Assembly (NCBI RefSeq): GCF_900492205.1
Contig: NZ_UEYQ01000002.1
Location: forward strand, 310,001-374,000
From: Ciceribacter sp. T2.26MG-112.2
GTDB taxonomy: Bacteria; Pseudomonadota; Alphaproteobacteria; Rhizobiales; Rhizobiaceae
Direction: 5' to 3'
Length of the DNA: 64,000 bases
The position numbers and the translations under genes are program-made. This document shows, in pieces, positions 44,472 to 52,998 of this stretch. Below the pieces are notes generated by a model, which was not told the DNA's origin, made no database searches, and saw only the letters and a list, made by a program, of their open reading frames with translations. Each line of letters opens with the position of its first letter. Within the stretch, counting starts at the first letter, position 1.

Positions 44472-45152
44472 ATGAACACGATCAGCACGCGGCGGATCAG
44501 CGCCGTTGCCGCAGCCACGGCACTTCTGCTCACCGGCCAGGTCGCCTACGCGGCCGACATGACGCCGCTCGCGGATGCCCCCATTGCCGCGGCGCAGAGC
44601 CCTTGGCAGGTCCGCCTGCGCGCGCTCGGCGTGATCTCCAACAACGAGGGCGAAGTGGACGGCATTGCCGGTTCGGACCTGTCCTACAGCGATACCGTGA
44701 TCCCCGAGCTCGACATCACCTATTACTTCACCGACAACATCGCCGCAGAACTCATCCTCGGCACGACCTACGCCAATGTCTGGGGCGAAGGCTCGATCAC
44801 CGGCCTCGGCAAGATCGGTCGTACCTGGATCCTGCCGCCGACGCTCACGCTGCAGTATCACTTCACCGATTTCGGCGCGTTCAAGCCCTATGTCGGTGCC
44901 GGCCTCAACTACACGATCTTCTACAATGAAGAAGGCGCCAATGCCGACGATCTCGACATCGACAATGCCTTCGGTGTCGCCGTCCAGGCCGGTTTCGACT
45001 ACATGATCGACCAGCATTGGGGCGTGAACTTCGACGTCAAGAAGATCTTCCTCGAACCCGACTTCACCGCCACCGTCGGGGGCGCCGATGTCGACGGTAA
45101 GGCCAAGCTCGATCCGTGGCTGATCGGCGCCGGCGTCACCTACCGCTTCTGA
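44472..45152 (+). CDS. ompW: OmpW-family outer-membrane protein
   Basis: 226 aa from ATG 44472 (AAGGAGAG upstream). The signal peptide ends after AYA near residue 27. The mature protein has the OmpW features: SPWQVRLRALGVISNNEG at the N-terminus, ITYYFTDNIAAELILGTTY, and FKPYVGAGLNYTIFYNE; it ends in YRF. OmpW forms an 8-stranded barrel with a hydrophobic lateral channel for small hydrophobic molecules. The FNR-type box upstream suggests induction at low oxygen. Confidence 0.93.
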   Translation: MNTISTRRISAVAAATALLLTGQVAYAADMTPLADAPIAAAQSPWQVRLRALGVISNNEGEVDGIAGSDLSYSDTVIPELDITYYFTDNIAAELILGTTYANVWGEGSITGLGKIGRTWILPPTLTLQYHFTDFGAFKPYVGAGLNYTIFYNEEGANADDLDIDNAFGVAVQAGFDYMIDQHWGVNFDVKKIFLEPDFTATVGGADVDGKAKLDPWLIGAGVTYRF

Positions 45153-45172
45153 TCCGGCCGCAAGGCCCATGG

Positions 45173-45206
45173 ACGGCAGCCAGGGCTCCGGTCCCTCGGC
45201 TGCCGT
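45173..45206 (+). terminator. Hairpin after ompW
   Basis: ACGGCAGCC / GGCTGCCGT stem around a 16-nt loop, followed by TCGTCTTTG. Confidence 0.6.
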
Positions 45207-45363
45207 TCGTCTTTGCGATGCGCCTGCTGCCGCCAAAGGCGCGACGCCGCATTCATGCGCAGCCGGCCCTTTCGCCCGGGCGGAAGCCCCGGCCGACGGG
45301 GGTTGCAATCGCCCGTGCCGCGTACTATCCCCGCGCGGTGGCTCATCAAGGGGACCTGACGGC

Positions 45364-46188
45364 ATGAAAATCGCTGCTCTCAGCTGGAACGGCAACAATA
45401 TCGGCGACGATATCCAGAGCGTTGCCGTCATGCAGCATCTGCCGCCCGTCGACGTGTTCCTCAATCGCGATCATCTCAACAGCTATGACGGGCCCGAGGC
45501 GTTGCTCGTCACCAATGGCTGGTTCCTGTCGAAGCTCGACAACTGGCCGCCGAGCCCGTCGATCAAACCGATCTTCTTCGGTTTCCATGTGCAGAAGCAT
45601 GCCAAGCCGACGATCGCGCGCCATGCCGACTATCTGAAGAAGCACCAGCCGATCGGCTGCCGCGACCAGGGCACGGTGGATTTCATCCGCTCGCTCGGCG
45701 TCGAGGCCTATCTGTCGCTGTGCAACACGCTGACCTTCAACGCGCCGGCCGACCGCGATCCGGATTCGATCTATCTGGTCGAGGCCAATCGCGACCAGCT
45801 GTCGCCGAAGCTGTTCAAGAAGGGGCTGACGGTGAAGACGGTCAGCCATCGCTTCATCGACGTGTCGGCGGAGACGCGCCTGCAATATGCCAAGGAAATC
45901 GTCGAGACCTACGGCAAGAAGGCGGCGCTCGTCGTCACCACGCGCATCCATTGCGCCATGCCCTGCATCGCCATGGGCATTCCCGTCATCTTCGTCGGGC
46001 CGAAGAGCTATCGCACGCAGATCGTCGAGGAAGTCGGCCTGACGCGGCACAATACCTGGCATCCGTTGAAGCACCCCTTCACCCGCAGGATCGAGGCCTG
46101 GCCGCAGCCGCTCGACATTGCCGAGACCAAGAAGCGCGTGACCGCCGACATCAAGTCGCGCATCGCGGCGGCACTCGCCGAGGGTTGA
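45364..46188 (+). CDS. Polysaccharide pyruvyl transferase-family protein
   Basis: 274 aa from ATG 45364 (MKIAALSWNGNNIGDDIQSV), with AAGGGGACC upstream. The opening GNNIGDDIQS and the late motifs VTTRIHCAMPCIAMGIPVIFV match PF04230, which transfers pyruvate ketals to surface sugars or is a related glycan-modifying enzyme. It faces the GSCFA gene across 33 bp; both families occur in exopolysaccharide or capsule loci, but no glycosyltransferases or export genes lie in this window. Confidence 0.87.
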   Translation: MKIAALSWNGNNIGDDIQSVAVMQHLPPVDVFLNRDHLNSYDGPEALLVTNGWFLSKLDNWPPSPSIKPIFFGFHVQKHAKPTIARHADYLKKHQPIGCRDQGTVDFIRSLGVEAYLSLCNTLTFNAPADRDPDSIYLVEANRDQLSPKLFKKGLTVKTVSHRFIDVSAETRLQYAKEIVETYGKKAALVVTTRIHCAMPCIAMGIPVIFVGPKSYRTQIVEEVGLTRHNTWHPLKHPFTRRIEAWPQPLDIAETKKRVTADIKSRIAAALAEG

Positions 46189-46221
46189 TTCCATTTGCGG
46201 TTAACAGGCGCCGGGGCGCCG

Positions 46222-47229
46222 TTATCGCAGGAAGTTCCGCTTGAAGGTCTGCATGATGAACTCGACCGATTCCTCGGTCGGGTGGCGGAAATCGTCCTTC
46301 ATCGGGTTGGGCAGGAACGACGTCACCATCTCATAGGACGGGAAATAGTAGAGCTTGCTTTCGGCAGAGGGGCCGACCTCGCGCATCAGCTCGTCGATCG
46401 CCACCCGGAGCGAGGCCTTGGACACCGAACTTGCGGTGATGCAGGACACCGGCCGGAAGGTCGCGGCGAGCGGTACGGGCGAGAGCGTGATGATCACGGT
46501 CGCGTCGGGCCGGTGGGCGCGGATGAGCTGGTAGGTGCGGCGCAGGTTGTCGAGGTTTTCCACCGCGCCGAGAACGCGGAAACCGTGACGCTCAGCGTCG
46601 AAGTCGCGTTTCGGGATGGCGCGCCAGAAGATCTCGCCGGTCGGCTTGTCGTACCAGACCTCGGACAGGCCGAGTGTCAGGATGAAGACGTCGGATTTCT
46701 CGAAGATCGCCCGTGTCGCCTGGCGGACCTCGTCGGAATAGTCGCCTGGGACGCCTTCCTTGTCGTGCCACAGTTCGATCTTCGGCGCCTTGCCCTCGAA
46801 GGCCCATTCGAACTGCTGGCGGATCGCCGCGGAATTGACGATGCCTTCGCCGCTGCGCACCACATAGGAGTTCAGCTTCATGTCGCGGCCGAAGACCTGG
46901 TAGCCCTCGCGGTAGAGATATTTCGTCACCTCGCTGGCAAAGCAGCTGCCGAAGGCGGTGATGTAGTGCTCGCGGGTGATGAAGGGGGCGGCCGGAAACC
47001 AGCCCTTGCCGACATATTCATCGACCGCGTTGGGCTTCGCGATCGCCTTCTTGTCGGGGAAGAAGTTGGTGGTCTCGCCACGGTACCAGGTCGCATGCGC
47101 TTTGCGCCTGGTCCCGCCGGTTTCGTAGTAGATCTGGTCGGCGCGCTCGGGCTCGTCAACGAGCTTGAGGGCTCGCAGAAGCTTGTAGCGCAGGGTTTTC
47201 TTTGCGGGCTTGGAATGATCTTGGGCCAT
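46222..47229 (-). CDS. GSCFA-domain protein
   Basis: 335 aa from ATG 47229 (MAQDHSKPAKKTLRYKLL). The name-giving motif appears as AFGSCFASEVTKYLY, with later LTLGLSEVWYD and SPVPLAATF and DDFRHPTEESVEFIM, the SGNH/GDSL-hydrolase-like blocks of PF08885. Such proteins are thought to act as acyl- or acetyl-esterases/transferases on polysaccharides. It is convergent with the pyruvyl-transferase-like gene and shares no operon with it. Confidence 0.88.
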   Translation of the reverse strand: MAQDHSKPAKKTLRYKLLRALKLVDEPERADQIYYETGGTRRKAHATWYRGETTNFFPDKKAIAKPNAVDEYVGKGWFPAAPFITREHYITAFGSCFASEVTKYLYREGYQVFGRDMKLNSYVVRSGEGIVNSAAIRQQFEWAFEGKAPKIELWHDKEGVPGDYSDEVRQATRAIFEKSDVFILTLGLSEVWYDKPTGEIFWRAIPKRDFDAERHGFRVLGAVENLDNLRRTYQLIRAHRPDATVIITLSPVPLAATFRPVSCITASSVSKASLRVAIDELMREVGPSAESKLYYFPSYEMVTSFLPNPMKDDFRHPTEESVEFIMQTFKRNFLR

Positions 47230-47380
47230 GGTCGAGCGATAACCCAGCGGAGGCGGCAATTCAAGCAACGCGATGCGCTCGATGGTGAGCAATCCACCAA
47301 CGGTTCCGGCGTGAAGCCGGCATCGTCACCCGCCGCAACACTGCGGCAGGCGCTTTTGCTGTTTTCCCGGAGAAACGCCG

Positions 47381-48367
47381 TCAGGCGGATATGTCGATGA
47401 CCCCGCAGTCGCCGGCGTCCGAAGCGTAGGCGAGGAGTTTGCCGTTGGCGCTCCAGCCCATCGAGGTGATCGCACCCTTGCCGGGACGTCGCAGCAGGGC
47501 CTCCTTGCCGTCGGCGATACGTGCCGCCAGAACCATGCCGTCGATAAAGCCGATCGCCAGGACCTCTTCTGCCGGATGGAAGGCGACCTGGGTGACCATG
47601 ATGTTGGCGCGGGTGCCGAGTTCGAGCGGTGCCTTGCCCATCGGGCCTTCCTTGCCGGAAAACGGCCAGACGATCGCGGCAGGCGCACCCGACGAGGCGA
47701 GCCACTTGCCCTTGACCGACCAGGACAGCGACTTGACCTTGGCCGGATAGCCGGTCATGCGCATGTGGCGGGTTTCGGCCGATTTGCTGTCGAGCTTCCA
47801 GCCGTGCAGGGCGTTCTCCTGCATGGTGGTGACGACGAAGCGACCGTCGGGGGAGAAGGTCACGCCGGTATGGGCGCCCTTCCATTCGAGGTCGACCGGC
47901 GCGCCGGTCGTGCCGATCCAATGGAGCGTCACGCCATTGTAGCGGGCGGCAGCGACCCGCAGGCCCTTGGGCGCGAAGCCGAGGCCCTCGATGGTGCGCT
48001 CCTCGGTGAATTCCTTCACCTTGCCGTCGGCCAGGCGCACATAGCCAGCCTTGCCGACCGCATAGGCGACCGCGCCCTGCGGCCCGGCCGCGACGACGGA
48101 AACCCATTTGCGCGGCACGTGGGCAAGTTCGGTTAAGCTCCCGTCATGGCCGATGCGCAGAACCTTGCCGTCCTCTCCGCCGGTGATAAGGGTCTGGTCG
48201 GCGCAGTCCTTGACACAGGCGAGCAGGCCCTGATGGGCCTCCGTCACCTTCTCGCCGCCGTCTAGCCGATGCACGGTCCCGGAAGCCGCGGCAAAGACCG
48301 GAATATCGCCGAGAAAGGCAGCCGTGACGACGTGACCGTCGATGTCGAGGGGGGCAACCGTCGGCAT
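47381..48367 (-). CDS. WD40-repeat protein paired with the COG0523 GTPase
   Basis: 328 aa from ATG 48367 (MPTVAPLDIDGHVVTAAFLG). Seven or so degenerate beta-propeller blades are visible, for example TGVTFSPDGRFVVTTMQENALHGW and LSWSVKGKWLASSGAPAAIVWPF. No signal peptide, so cytoplasmic. It lies 58 bp downstream of the COG0523 GTPase on the same strand, a conserved pairing in Rhizobiales, and may serve as its scaffold or client. Function not established. Confidence 0.85.
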   Translation of the reverse strand: MPTVAPLDIDGHVVTAAFLGDIPVFAAASGTVHRLDGGEKVTEAHQGLLACVKDCADQTLITGGEDGKVLRIGHDGSLTELAHVPRKWVSVVAAGPQGAVAYAVGKAGYVRLADGKVKEFTEERTIEGLGFAPKGLRVAAARYNGVTLHWIGTTGAPVDLEWKGAHTGVTFSPDGRFVVTTMQENALHGWKLDSKSAETRHMRMTGYPAKVKSLSWSVKGKWLASSGAPAAIVWPFSGKEGPMGKAPLELGTRANIMVTQVAFHPAEEVLAIGFIDGMVLAARIADGKEALLRRPGKGAITSMGWSANGKLLAYASDAGDCGVIDISA

Positions 48368-48425
48368 CAGGCTTTCTTTCCGTTTGGCATGACTTGACCC
48401 GAAAACCGCTTCACACTTTTCGATG

Positions 48426-49541
48426 TCATGCTGCGGCCTCGCAGGCGTGGAAGCTCTTTTCCAGCTTCTCGCGGTCAAGGTCGCGTCCGATGAAAACGAG
48501 GCGGCTCTCGCGCTTCTCGCCGTCCTTCCATGGGCGCTGGTGGTCGCCCTCGATGATCATGTGGACGCCCTGCACGACATATCGCTCCTCGTCACCCTTG
48601 AAGGCGATGATGCCCTTCAGGCGCAGGATGTTGGGCCCGTCGGTCTGGGTGACCTTCTGGATCCAGGGGAAGAAGCGATCGGGGTTCATCTCGCCGCCGC
48701 GCAGCGAGATCGACATGACCGTCACATCATGGATCGGCGAGGGGGCATGGTCGTGGTGGTCGTGGCCGTGATGGTCGTGGTGATCATGATCATGATCATG
48801 ATCGTGGCCATGGTCATGATGGTGGTGATGATCGTGGCCGTGATCGTGATCGCAGCCGGGACCGCAGACATGGTCGGGATCGTCGTGGTCGAGGAAGTGC
48901 GGATCGTTTTCCAGCGCCCGTTCGAGATTGAAGGCGCCCTGGTTCAAGACCTTGGCCAGGTCGACGCCGGACCGCGTCGTCGCATAGATGCGGGCCGAGG
49001 GATTGATGGCGCGAACGATGTCTTCGATGCGGTGCAGTTCGTCATGGCTGACGAGATCGGTCTTGTTGATGACGACCACGTCGGCAAAGGCGATCTGGTC
49101 CTCGGCCTCGCGGCTGTCCTTGAGGCGCAGCGGCAGATGCTTGGCGTCGACCAGCGCGACGACCGCGTCGAGTTCGGTCTTGGCGCGCACGTCGTCGTCC
49201 ATGAAGAAGGTCTGGGCGACCGGGACCGGATCGGCAAGCCCGGTGGTCTCGACGATGATGCCGTCGAAACGGCCGGGTCGGCGCATCAGGCCTTCCACCA
49301 CGCGGATGAGGTCGCCGCGCACCGTGCAGCAGACGCAGCCGTTGTTCATTTCATAGATCTCTTCGTCCGACTCGACGATCAGGTCGTTGTCGATGCCGAT
49401 CTCGCCGAACTCGTTGACGATGACCGCATATTTCTTGCCGTGGCTTTCGGACAGGATGCGGTTCAGGAGCGTCGTCTTGCCGGCGCCGAGATAACCGGTG
49501 AGCACGGTGACGGGAATGGGTTTTGCGGCAGCTTCGGTCAT
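48426..49541 (-). CDS. COG0523 (CobW-family) GTPase metallochaperone with His-rich linker
   Basis: 371 aa. Walker [10 protein letters not shown] (residues 16-24), the metal motif [10 protein letters not shown] (C69, C71, C72), and the base-specificity motif VVINKTDLV are intact. A ~45-residue segment of almost only His and Asp (about 235-280) lies before the C-terminal CobW_C domain ([20 protein letters not shown]). These proteins deliver metal, usually Zn2+, to client enzymes when zinc is short. No clear Zur box could be found upstream. It heads the pair with the WD40 gene. Confidence 0.93.
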   Translation of the reverse strand: MTEAAAKPIPVTVLTGYLGAGKTTLLNRILSESHGKKYAVIVNEFGEIGIDNDLIVESDEEIYEMNNGCVCCTVRGDLIRVVEGLMRRPGRFDGIIVETTGLADPVPVAQTFFMDDDVRAKTELDAVVALVDAKHLPLRLKDSREAEDQIAFADVVVINKTDLVSHDELHRIEDIVRAINPSARIYATTRSGVDLAKVLNQGAFNLERALENDPHFLDHDDPDHVCGPGCDHDHGHDHHHHHDHGHDHDHDHDHHDHHGHDHHDHAPSPIHDVTVMSISLRGGEMNPDRFFPWIQKVTQTDGPNILRLKGIIAFKGDEERYVVQGVHMIIEGDHQRPWKDGEKRESRLVFIGRDLDREKLEKSFHACEAAA

Positions 49542-49750
49542 GATTGCCTTCCTTGTTTGCTGGGCAGAGATATAGGCTGCCGAGTCGGCGGCTTACAACA
49601 CTTGCCGGCAGATTTTTCCGGATTTCAAAGACCTTGGTGGCGGGTTGGCGGTTGTGACGCTGTGGCGGGCACAATAGAAAGTGGTTTGCGCAGCCACTCC
49701 GTTCGCCATCGGCTTGCCGTTGCTCCGCGGTCAATTCGGCTTGCCAAAGC

Positions 49751-50140
49751 TCAGGTCGGCAATGCCGGTCGGATATCGGTCCTGGAGAAATCGTCACCGA
49801 TGAACAGGAGCGGGCAATTGAGCTGTTCGGCGAGTGCATAGGCGAAGCAGTCACCGAAGTTCAATCCGGCCGGATGGTTCCCCTTTCCCCAGCGGGCATA
49901 GGCCAAGGCGGCGCGTTCCGCCGTTTCCTCGGTCGCGTCGATGACGGTGAAGCGGAGCCGGTCGACCAGGTCGCGAATCTCCTGCAGGTGTCCCCTGGCA
50001 GTGGCGACGATCAGCGCTTCGGCCAGGGTGCCGGCGGAGATGCAGACTTCGTTGTTGGCTTCCAGCACGGCCTGGCAGTCATCGGCGGTCGCCTCGTTGC
50101 GGACGATCGCCATCAGCGCCGACGTGTCGATCGCGATCAT
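49751..50140 (-). CDS. vapC: VapC-family PIN-domain toxin
   Basis: 129 aa PIN-domain ribonuclease. The acidic Mg2+ site is visible: D5 in MIAIDTSALM, E41 in GTLAEALIV, D97 in NFGDCFAYAL and D116/D117 in IGDDFSRTD. Its ATG overlaps the antitoxin stop (ATGA), the standard TA layout. It most likely cleaves tRNA or rRNA when released. All catalytic residues are present, so it should be active. Confidence 0.93.
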   Translation of the reverse strand: MIAIDTSALMAIVRNEATADDCQAVLEANNEVCISAGTLAEALIVATARGHLQEIRDLVDRLRFTVIDATEETAERAALAYARWGKGNHPAGLNFGDCFAYALAEQLNCPLLFIGDDFSRTDIRPALPT

Positions 50141-50394
50141 CTGGGCAGGCCGTTGTCGTCATAGAGGAAATCCTGGCTCCGCGCCGCCTTCCCTTCGGTT
50201 GCCTGGAACTTGGGCGTGCGGGCACGGATTTCCGCGATGATGGCGCGCCGTTCCTCGGGCGTCTGAACCGGCGTGACGGGGGACAGCCTGACAGTCTCCT
50301 TGCCGTGGCGGGTGAGGATGATCTCCTCGCCGTTCTCGGCGCGTCGCACCAAATCGGTCAGGTTGGTCTTCGCTTCGCTGACGGGCATGCGCAT
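50137..50394 (-). CDS. Phd/YefM-family antitoxin of the VapC pair
   Basis: 85 aa from ATG 50394 (MRMPVSEAKTNLTDLVRRAE); ATG 50388 is an alternative. The N-terminal Phd/YefM fold is complete (GEEIILTRHGKETVRLSPV). The C-terminal ~35 residues are the likely toxin-binding arm (KAARSQDFLYDDNGLPR). It should bind the palindrome 13 bp upstream and repress the pair. Confidence 0.88.
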   Translation of the reverse strand: MRMPVSEAKTNLTDLVRRAENGEEIILTRHGKETVRLSPVTPVQTPEERRAIIAEIRARTPKFQATEGKAARSQDFLYDDNGLPR

Positions 50395-50406
50395 GATCGA
50401 ACTCGC

Positions 50407-50432
50407 TTCTGGTCCAATATTGCGGACCAGAA
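50407..50432. promoter_or_regulatory. Perfect 9-bp-arm palindrome: toxin-antitoxin operator
   Basis: TTCTGGTCC (50407-50415) and GGACCAGAA (50424-50432) around an 8-bp AT-rich centre, just before the antitoxin start. This is the expected autoregulatory site. Confidence 0.8.
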
Positions 50433-50458
50433 TAGCGCATCTCGCGGGGGCGTTCAAT

Positions 50459-51250
50459 TCAAGCAAGGTCGCCGAGGTCGAACGCCTGCACATCCCGCAG
50501 CAATGCGATCAGGCCATCGACAGCATGGTCGATCAGCTTCTCGCCCTTCTCCGCCGTTGCGGCCTTGGCATTGCCGGTGACACCCTGACGGTTGAGATCG
50601 GCCATTTTCCAGCCGAAGGCATGCGGGCCATAGGCGCGCAGGTGGGAAAACCGCCTGGCATAGTCGGATTGGCGTGACGGGAAATCCTCGGCCTTTGCCA
50701 TGTCGACCCGCTCCAGACACAGCGCCAGCATGACCGAGGTCTCGATCTCGCCGCCATGGATGCCGATCGCCTTTTCCTCGGGCGTGATGACGCCTTCGGG
50801 CAGGCCGAAGCGGGTCCAGCTCGTCGCCACCGCAAGCATGCCGAAACGCACGCGCGCTTCGGTGGCGACAACGGTCATCAGCGGTGAATTGCCGCCATGG
50901 GCGTTGAGCATGACGAATTTTCGGACGCCCTTGCCCGACAGGTCCGCGGCAATCGCCAGCCAGCGCTCGACGGCGTCCTGATAGGCAAGGCTCCTGGTTC
51001 CGGCGACGTCCATGTGCTCGATAGAATAACCGACCGGCTCGGCGGGCAGGAATATGACCGGCAGGTCTTTGGGGAGCTTGCGCGCGAGGCGGGCAACGAT
51101 CCCCTCGACGATCAGAGTGTCGGTTTCGAACGGAAGATGAGGTCCGTGCTGTTCATGGGCGCCGAGCGGCAGAACGGCGATGCAGTCGGGCTGCATCTGT
51201 GACGGGGAGACGGGTCCGCTGTCGGGCATATCGGGCTTGGATTGCTGCAT
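50459..51250 (-). CDS. Creatininase-family amidohydrolase
   Basis: About 263 aa from ATG 51250 (MQQSKPDMPDSGPV). The metal-binding motifs VLPLGAHEQHGPHLPFETD (Glu/His/Asp), LNAHGGNSPLM and GIHGGEIETSVMLAL are all conserved, so it should be an active Zn/Mn amidohydrolase. The N-terminal strand before VLPLG is shorter than usual. Family members act on creatinine, formamides, or in PQQ/mycofactocin-type maturation. No substrate clue nearby. Confidence 0.87.
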   Translation of the reverse strand: MQQSKPDMPDSGPVSPSQMQPDCIAVLPLGAHEQHGPHLPFETDTLIVEGIVARLARKLPKDLPVIFLPAEPVGYSIEHMDVAGTRSLAYQDAVERWLAIAADLSGKGVRKFVMLNAHGGNSPLMTVVATEARVRFGMLAVATSWTRFGLPEGVITPEEKAIGIHGGEIETSVMLALCLERVDMAKAEDFPSRQSDYARRFSHLRAYGPHAFGWKMADLNRQGVTGNAKAATAEKGEKLIDHAVDGLIALLRDVQAFDLGDLA

Positions 51251-51346
51251 CTGGCGTTGATCTTCGTTGTTCGATATGGATTCCTGGCAGAATATTAGCC
51301 GGCACATCATGATGTTCATTTCGCCATCGGGCGGCAGGGAGGCACA

Positions 51347-51841
51347 ATGGCGAAAAAGGACAAGGGCGACAAGAAGAACAAGGCGGGCAAAAAGAAGGAG
51401 AACGGTGAGCGCCATCACTCCCTTGCCGCCGCAGTGACGCAGGCCGCCCGCGCCATGCGCACGCACCTGTCGCGCAGCCTTGCCGACAGCGGGCTCTATG
51501 CCGGACAGGATACGGTGGTGCAACTGCTCGCCGCGGAGGAGGGGCTGACGCCCGGCGCGCTGGCCCAGAGGCTCGGCGTCAAGGCACCGACCATGACCCG
51601 CACGATCGGCCGGATGGAGGCCCAGGGTTTCGTCGAGCGTCGCCATGTCGATGCGGACGGACGCCTGACCATGGTGCATCTGACGGCCGAGGGGCGTGCC
51701 CGGCTCGAGGCCATTGCCGTGGCTTCAGCGGAAATCGAGGAACTGGCGACCGCGGGATTGTCCGGCAAGGAGGTCAAGCAATTGCTCAAGCTTCTGGCCG
51801 CGGTGGAGGAAAACCTGCACGGGAATACGTCCAAGGACTGA
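51347..51841 (+). CDS. MarR-family transcriptional regulator with Lys-rich N-terminus
   Basis: 164 aa. The first 22 residues are strongly basic (KKDKGDKKNKAGKKKENG), an unusual added tail likely to bind DNA non-specifically. The winged helix follows (GLTPGALAQRLGVKAPTMTR, RRHVDADGRLTMVHLT). GGAGG lies 3-7 nt before the ATG. It is divergent from the creatininase gene, which it may control. Confidence 0.9.
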   Translation: MAKKDKGDKKNKAGKKKENGERHHSLAAAVTQAARAMRTHLSRSLADSGLYAGQDTVVQLLAAEEGLTPGALAQRLGVKAPTMTRTIGRMEAQGFVERRHVDADGRLTMVHLTAEGRARLEAIAVASAEIEELATAGLSGKEVKQLLKLLAAVEENLHGNTSKD

Positions 51842-51880
51842 TGAATCTCCCCCTATTTCCTGGGAAACGGGAATTGAAAT

Positions 51881-51918
51881 ACGCACTTAAATTATTTAAT
51901 TAAAAAGTTTAGGTGCGT
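51881..51918. promoter_or_regulatory. AT-rich dyad upstream of the LacI gene
   Basis: ACGCACTTAAA (51881-51891) pairs with TTTAGGTGCGT (51908-51918) with one mismatch across an AT-rich centre. It could be an operator for the LacI protein or overlap its promoter. Confidence 0.5.
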
Positions 51919-51963
51919 TGGAGGAGACCGCAGGGCATGCATCGATCCATCAAGGGAGGCAAA

Positions 51964-52983
51964 GTGGCGCAGAAGGTCAAACTGTCAACGATCGCCGAGT
52001 CACTGGGGCTGTCGACCGCAACCATTTCGCTCGCACTGCGCGACAGCCCGCTGGTGGCCGCCGATACCCGCGAGAAGATCAAGGAGCAGGCGCGGACCCT
52101 CGGCTACATCTACAATCGCCGGGCCGCCAGCCTTCGCACCTCCCGCTCCGGCATCATCGGCGTCGTCGTGCACGACATCATGAACCCTTTCTACGGCGAG
52201 ATCCTGAAAGCCATCGAGAGCGAACTGGACCGCAGCCGCCACACCTTCATCCTGTCCAACCACTATGACTCGGTCGACAAACAGCGGAACTTCATCGAGA
52301 CGCTGCTGCAGCTTGGCGGCGACGGCGTCATCATGTCGCCGGCCATCGGCACGCCGGTGGAGGATATCCGGCTTGCCGAGGACAATGGCATGCCGGCGAT
52401 CCTGATCGCGCGACAGATGGAGGGGCTCGATGTCCCGACCTATCGCGGCGACGACAGCTATGGCATTTCGCTCGCCACTAACCATTTGATCGGGCTCGGG
52501 CATCGGACGATCGCCATGATCGGCGGCACGGACCAGACCTCGACGGGGCGCGATCGATACCAGGGCTATGTCAACGCGCTGCGCAAGGCGGGGATCGAAG
52601 TGGACCCGGAACTGCGCATTCCCGGACCCCGCACAAAGCAGGGGGGCTTCGAGGCCGCAGTGCATTTCCTCTCCCTGCCGCAGAAGCCGACCGCCGCGGT
52701 CTGCTGGAACGATCTCGTCGCCATCGGCCTGATGAACGGTATTGCCCGCGCCGGACTGGTGCCGGGCCGCGACATTTCGGTGACGGGCTATGACGATCTC
52801 GAGGAGGCCTCGATCGCCACGCCGTCGCTGACCACGGTGTGGAACGGCCAGGCGGAAGTGGGACGGCTTGCTGCCCGCGCCTTGCTCGACAAGCTGGCCG
52901 GCAGCCACGAGCCGGACGGTATCCACCTGATCAAGCCGGAAATGCGCATTCGCCAGTCGACCGGCCCGATCCACATTCGCTGA
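51964..52983 (+). CDS. LacI-family transcriptional regulator
   Basis: About 339 aa from GTG 51964, chosen because AGGGAGGC lies 4-6 nt before it and the protein then begins MAQKVKLSTIAESLGLS; ATG 51937 would add nine residues. HTH KLSTIAESLGLSTATISLAL, hinge NRRAASLRTSRSG, and a sugar-binding core with FDRYQGYVNAL-like and VTGYDDLEEASIATPSLTTV. It is followed after 15 bp by the 2-hydroxyacid dehydrogenase gene, its likely target or metabolic partner. Confidence 0.92.
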   Translation: MAQKVKLSTIAESLGLSTATISLALRDSPLVAADTREKIKEQARTLGYIYNRRAASLRTSRSGIIGVVVHDIMNPFYGEILKAIESELDRSRHTFILSNHYDSVDKQRNFIETLLQLGGDGVIMSPAIGTPVEDIRLAEDNGMPAILIARQMEGLDVPTYRGDDSYGISLATNHLIGLGHRTIAMIGGTDQTSTGRDRYQGYVNALRKAGIEVDPELRIPGPRTKQGGFEAAVHFLSLPQKPTAAVCWNDLVAIGLMNGIARAGLVPGRDISVTGYDDLEEASIATPSLTTVWNGQAEVGRLAARALLDKLAGSHEPDGIHLIKPEMRIRQSTGPIHIR

Positions 52984-52998
52984 CCGACAGGAGGCCAA

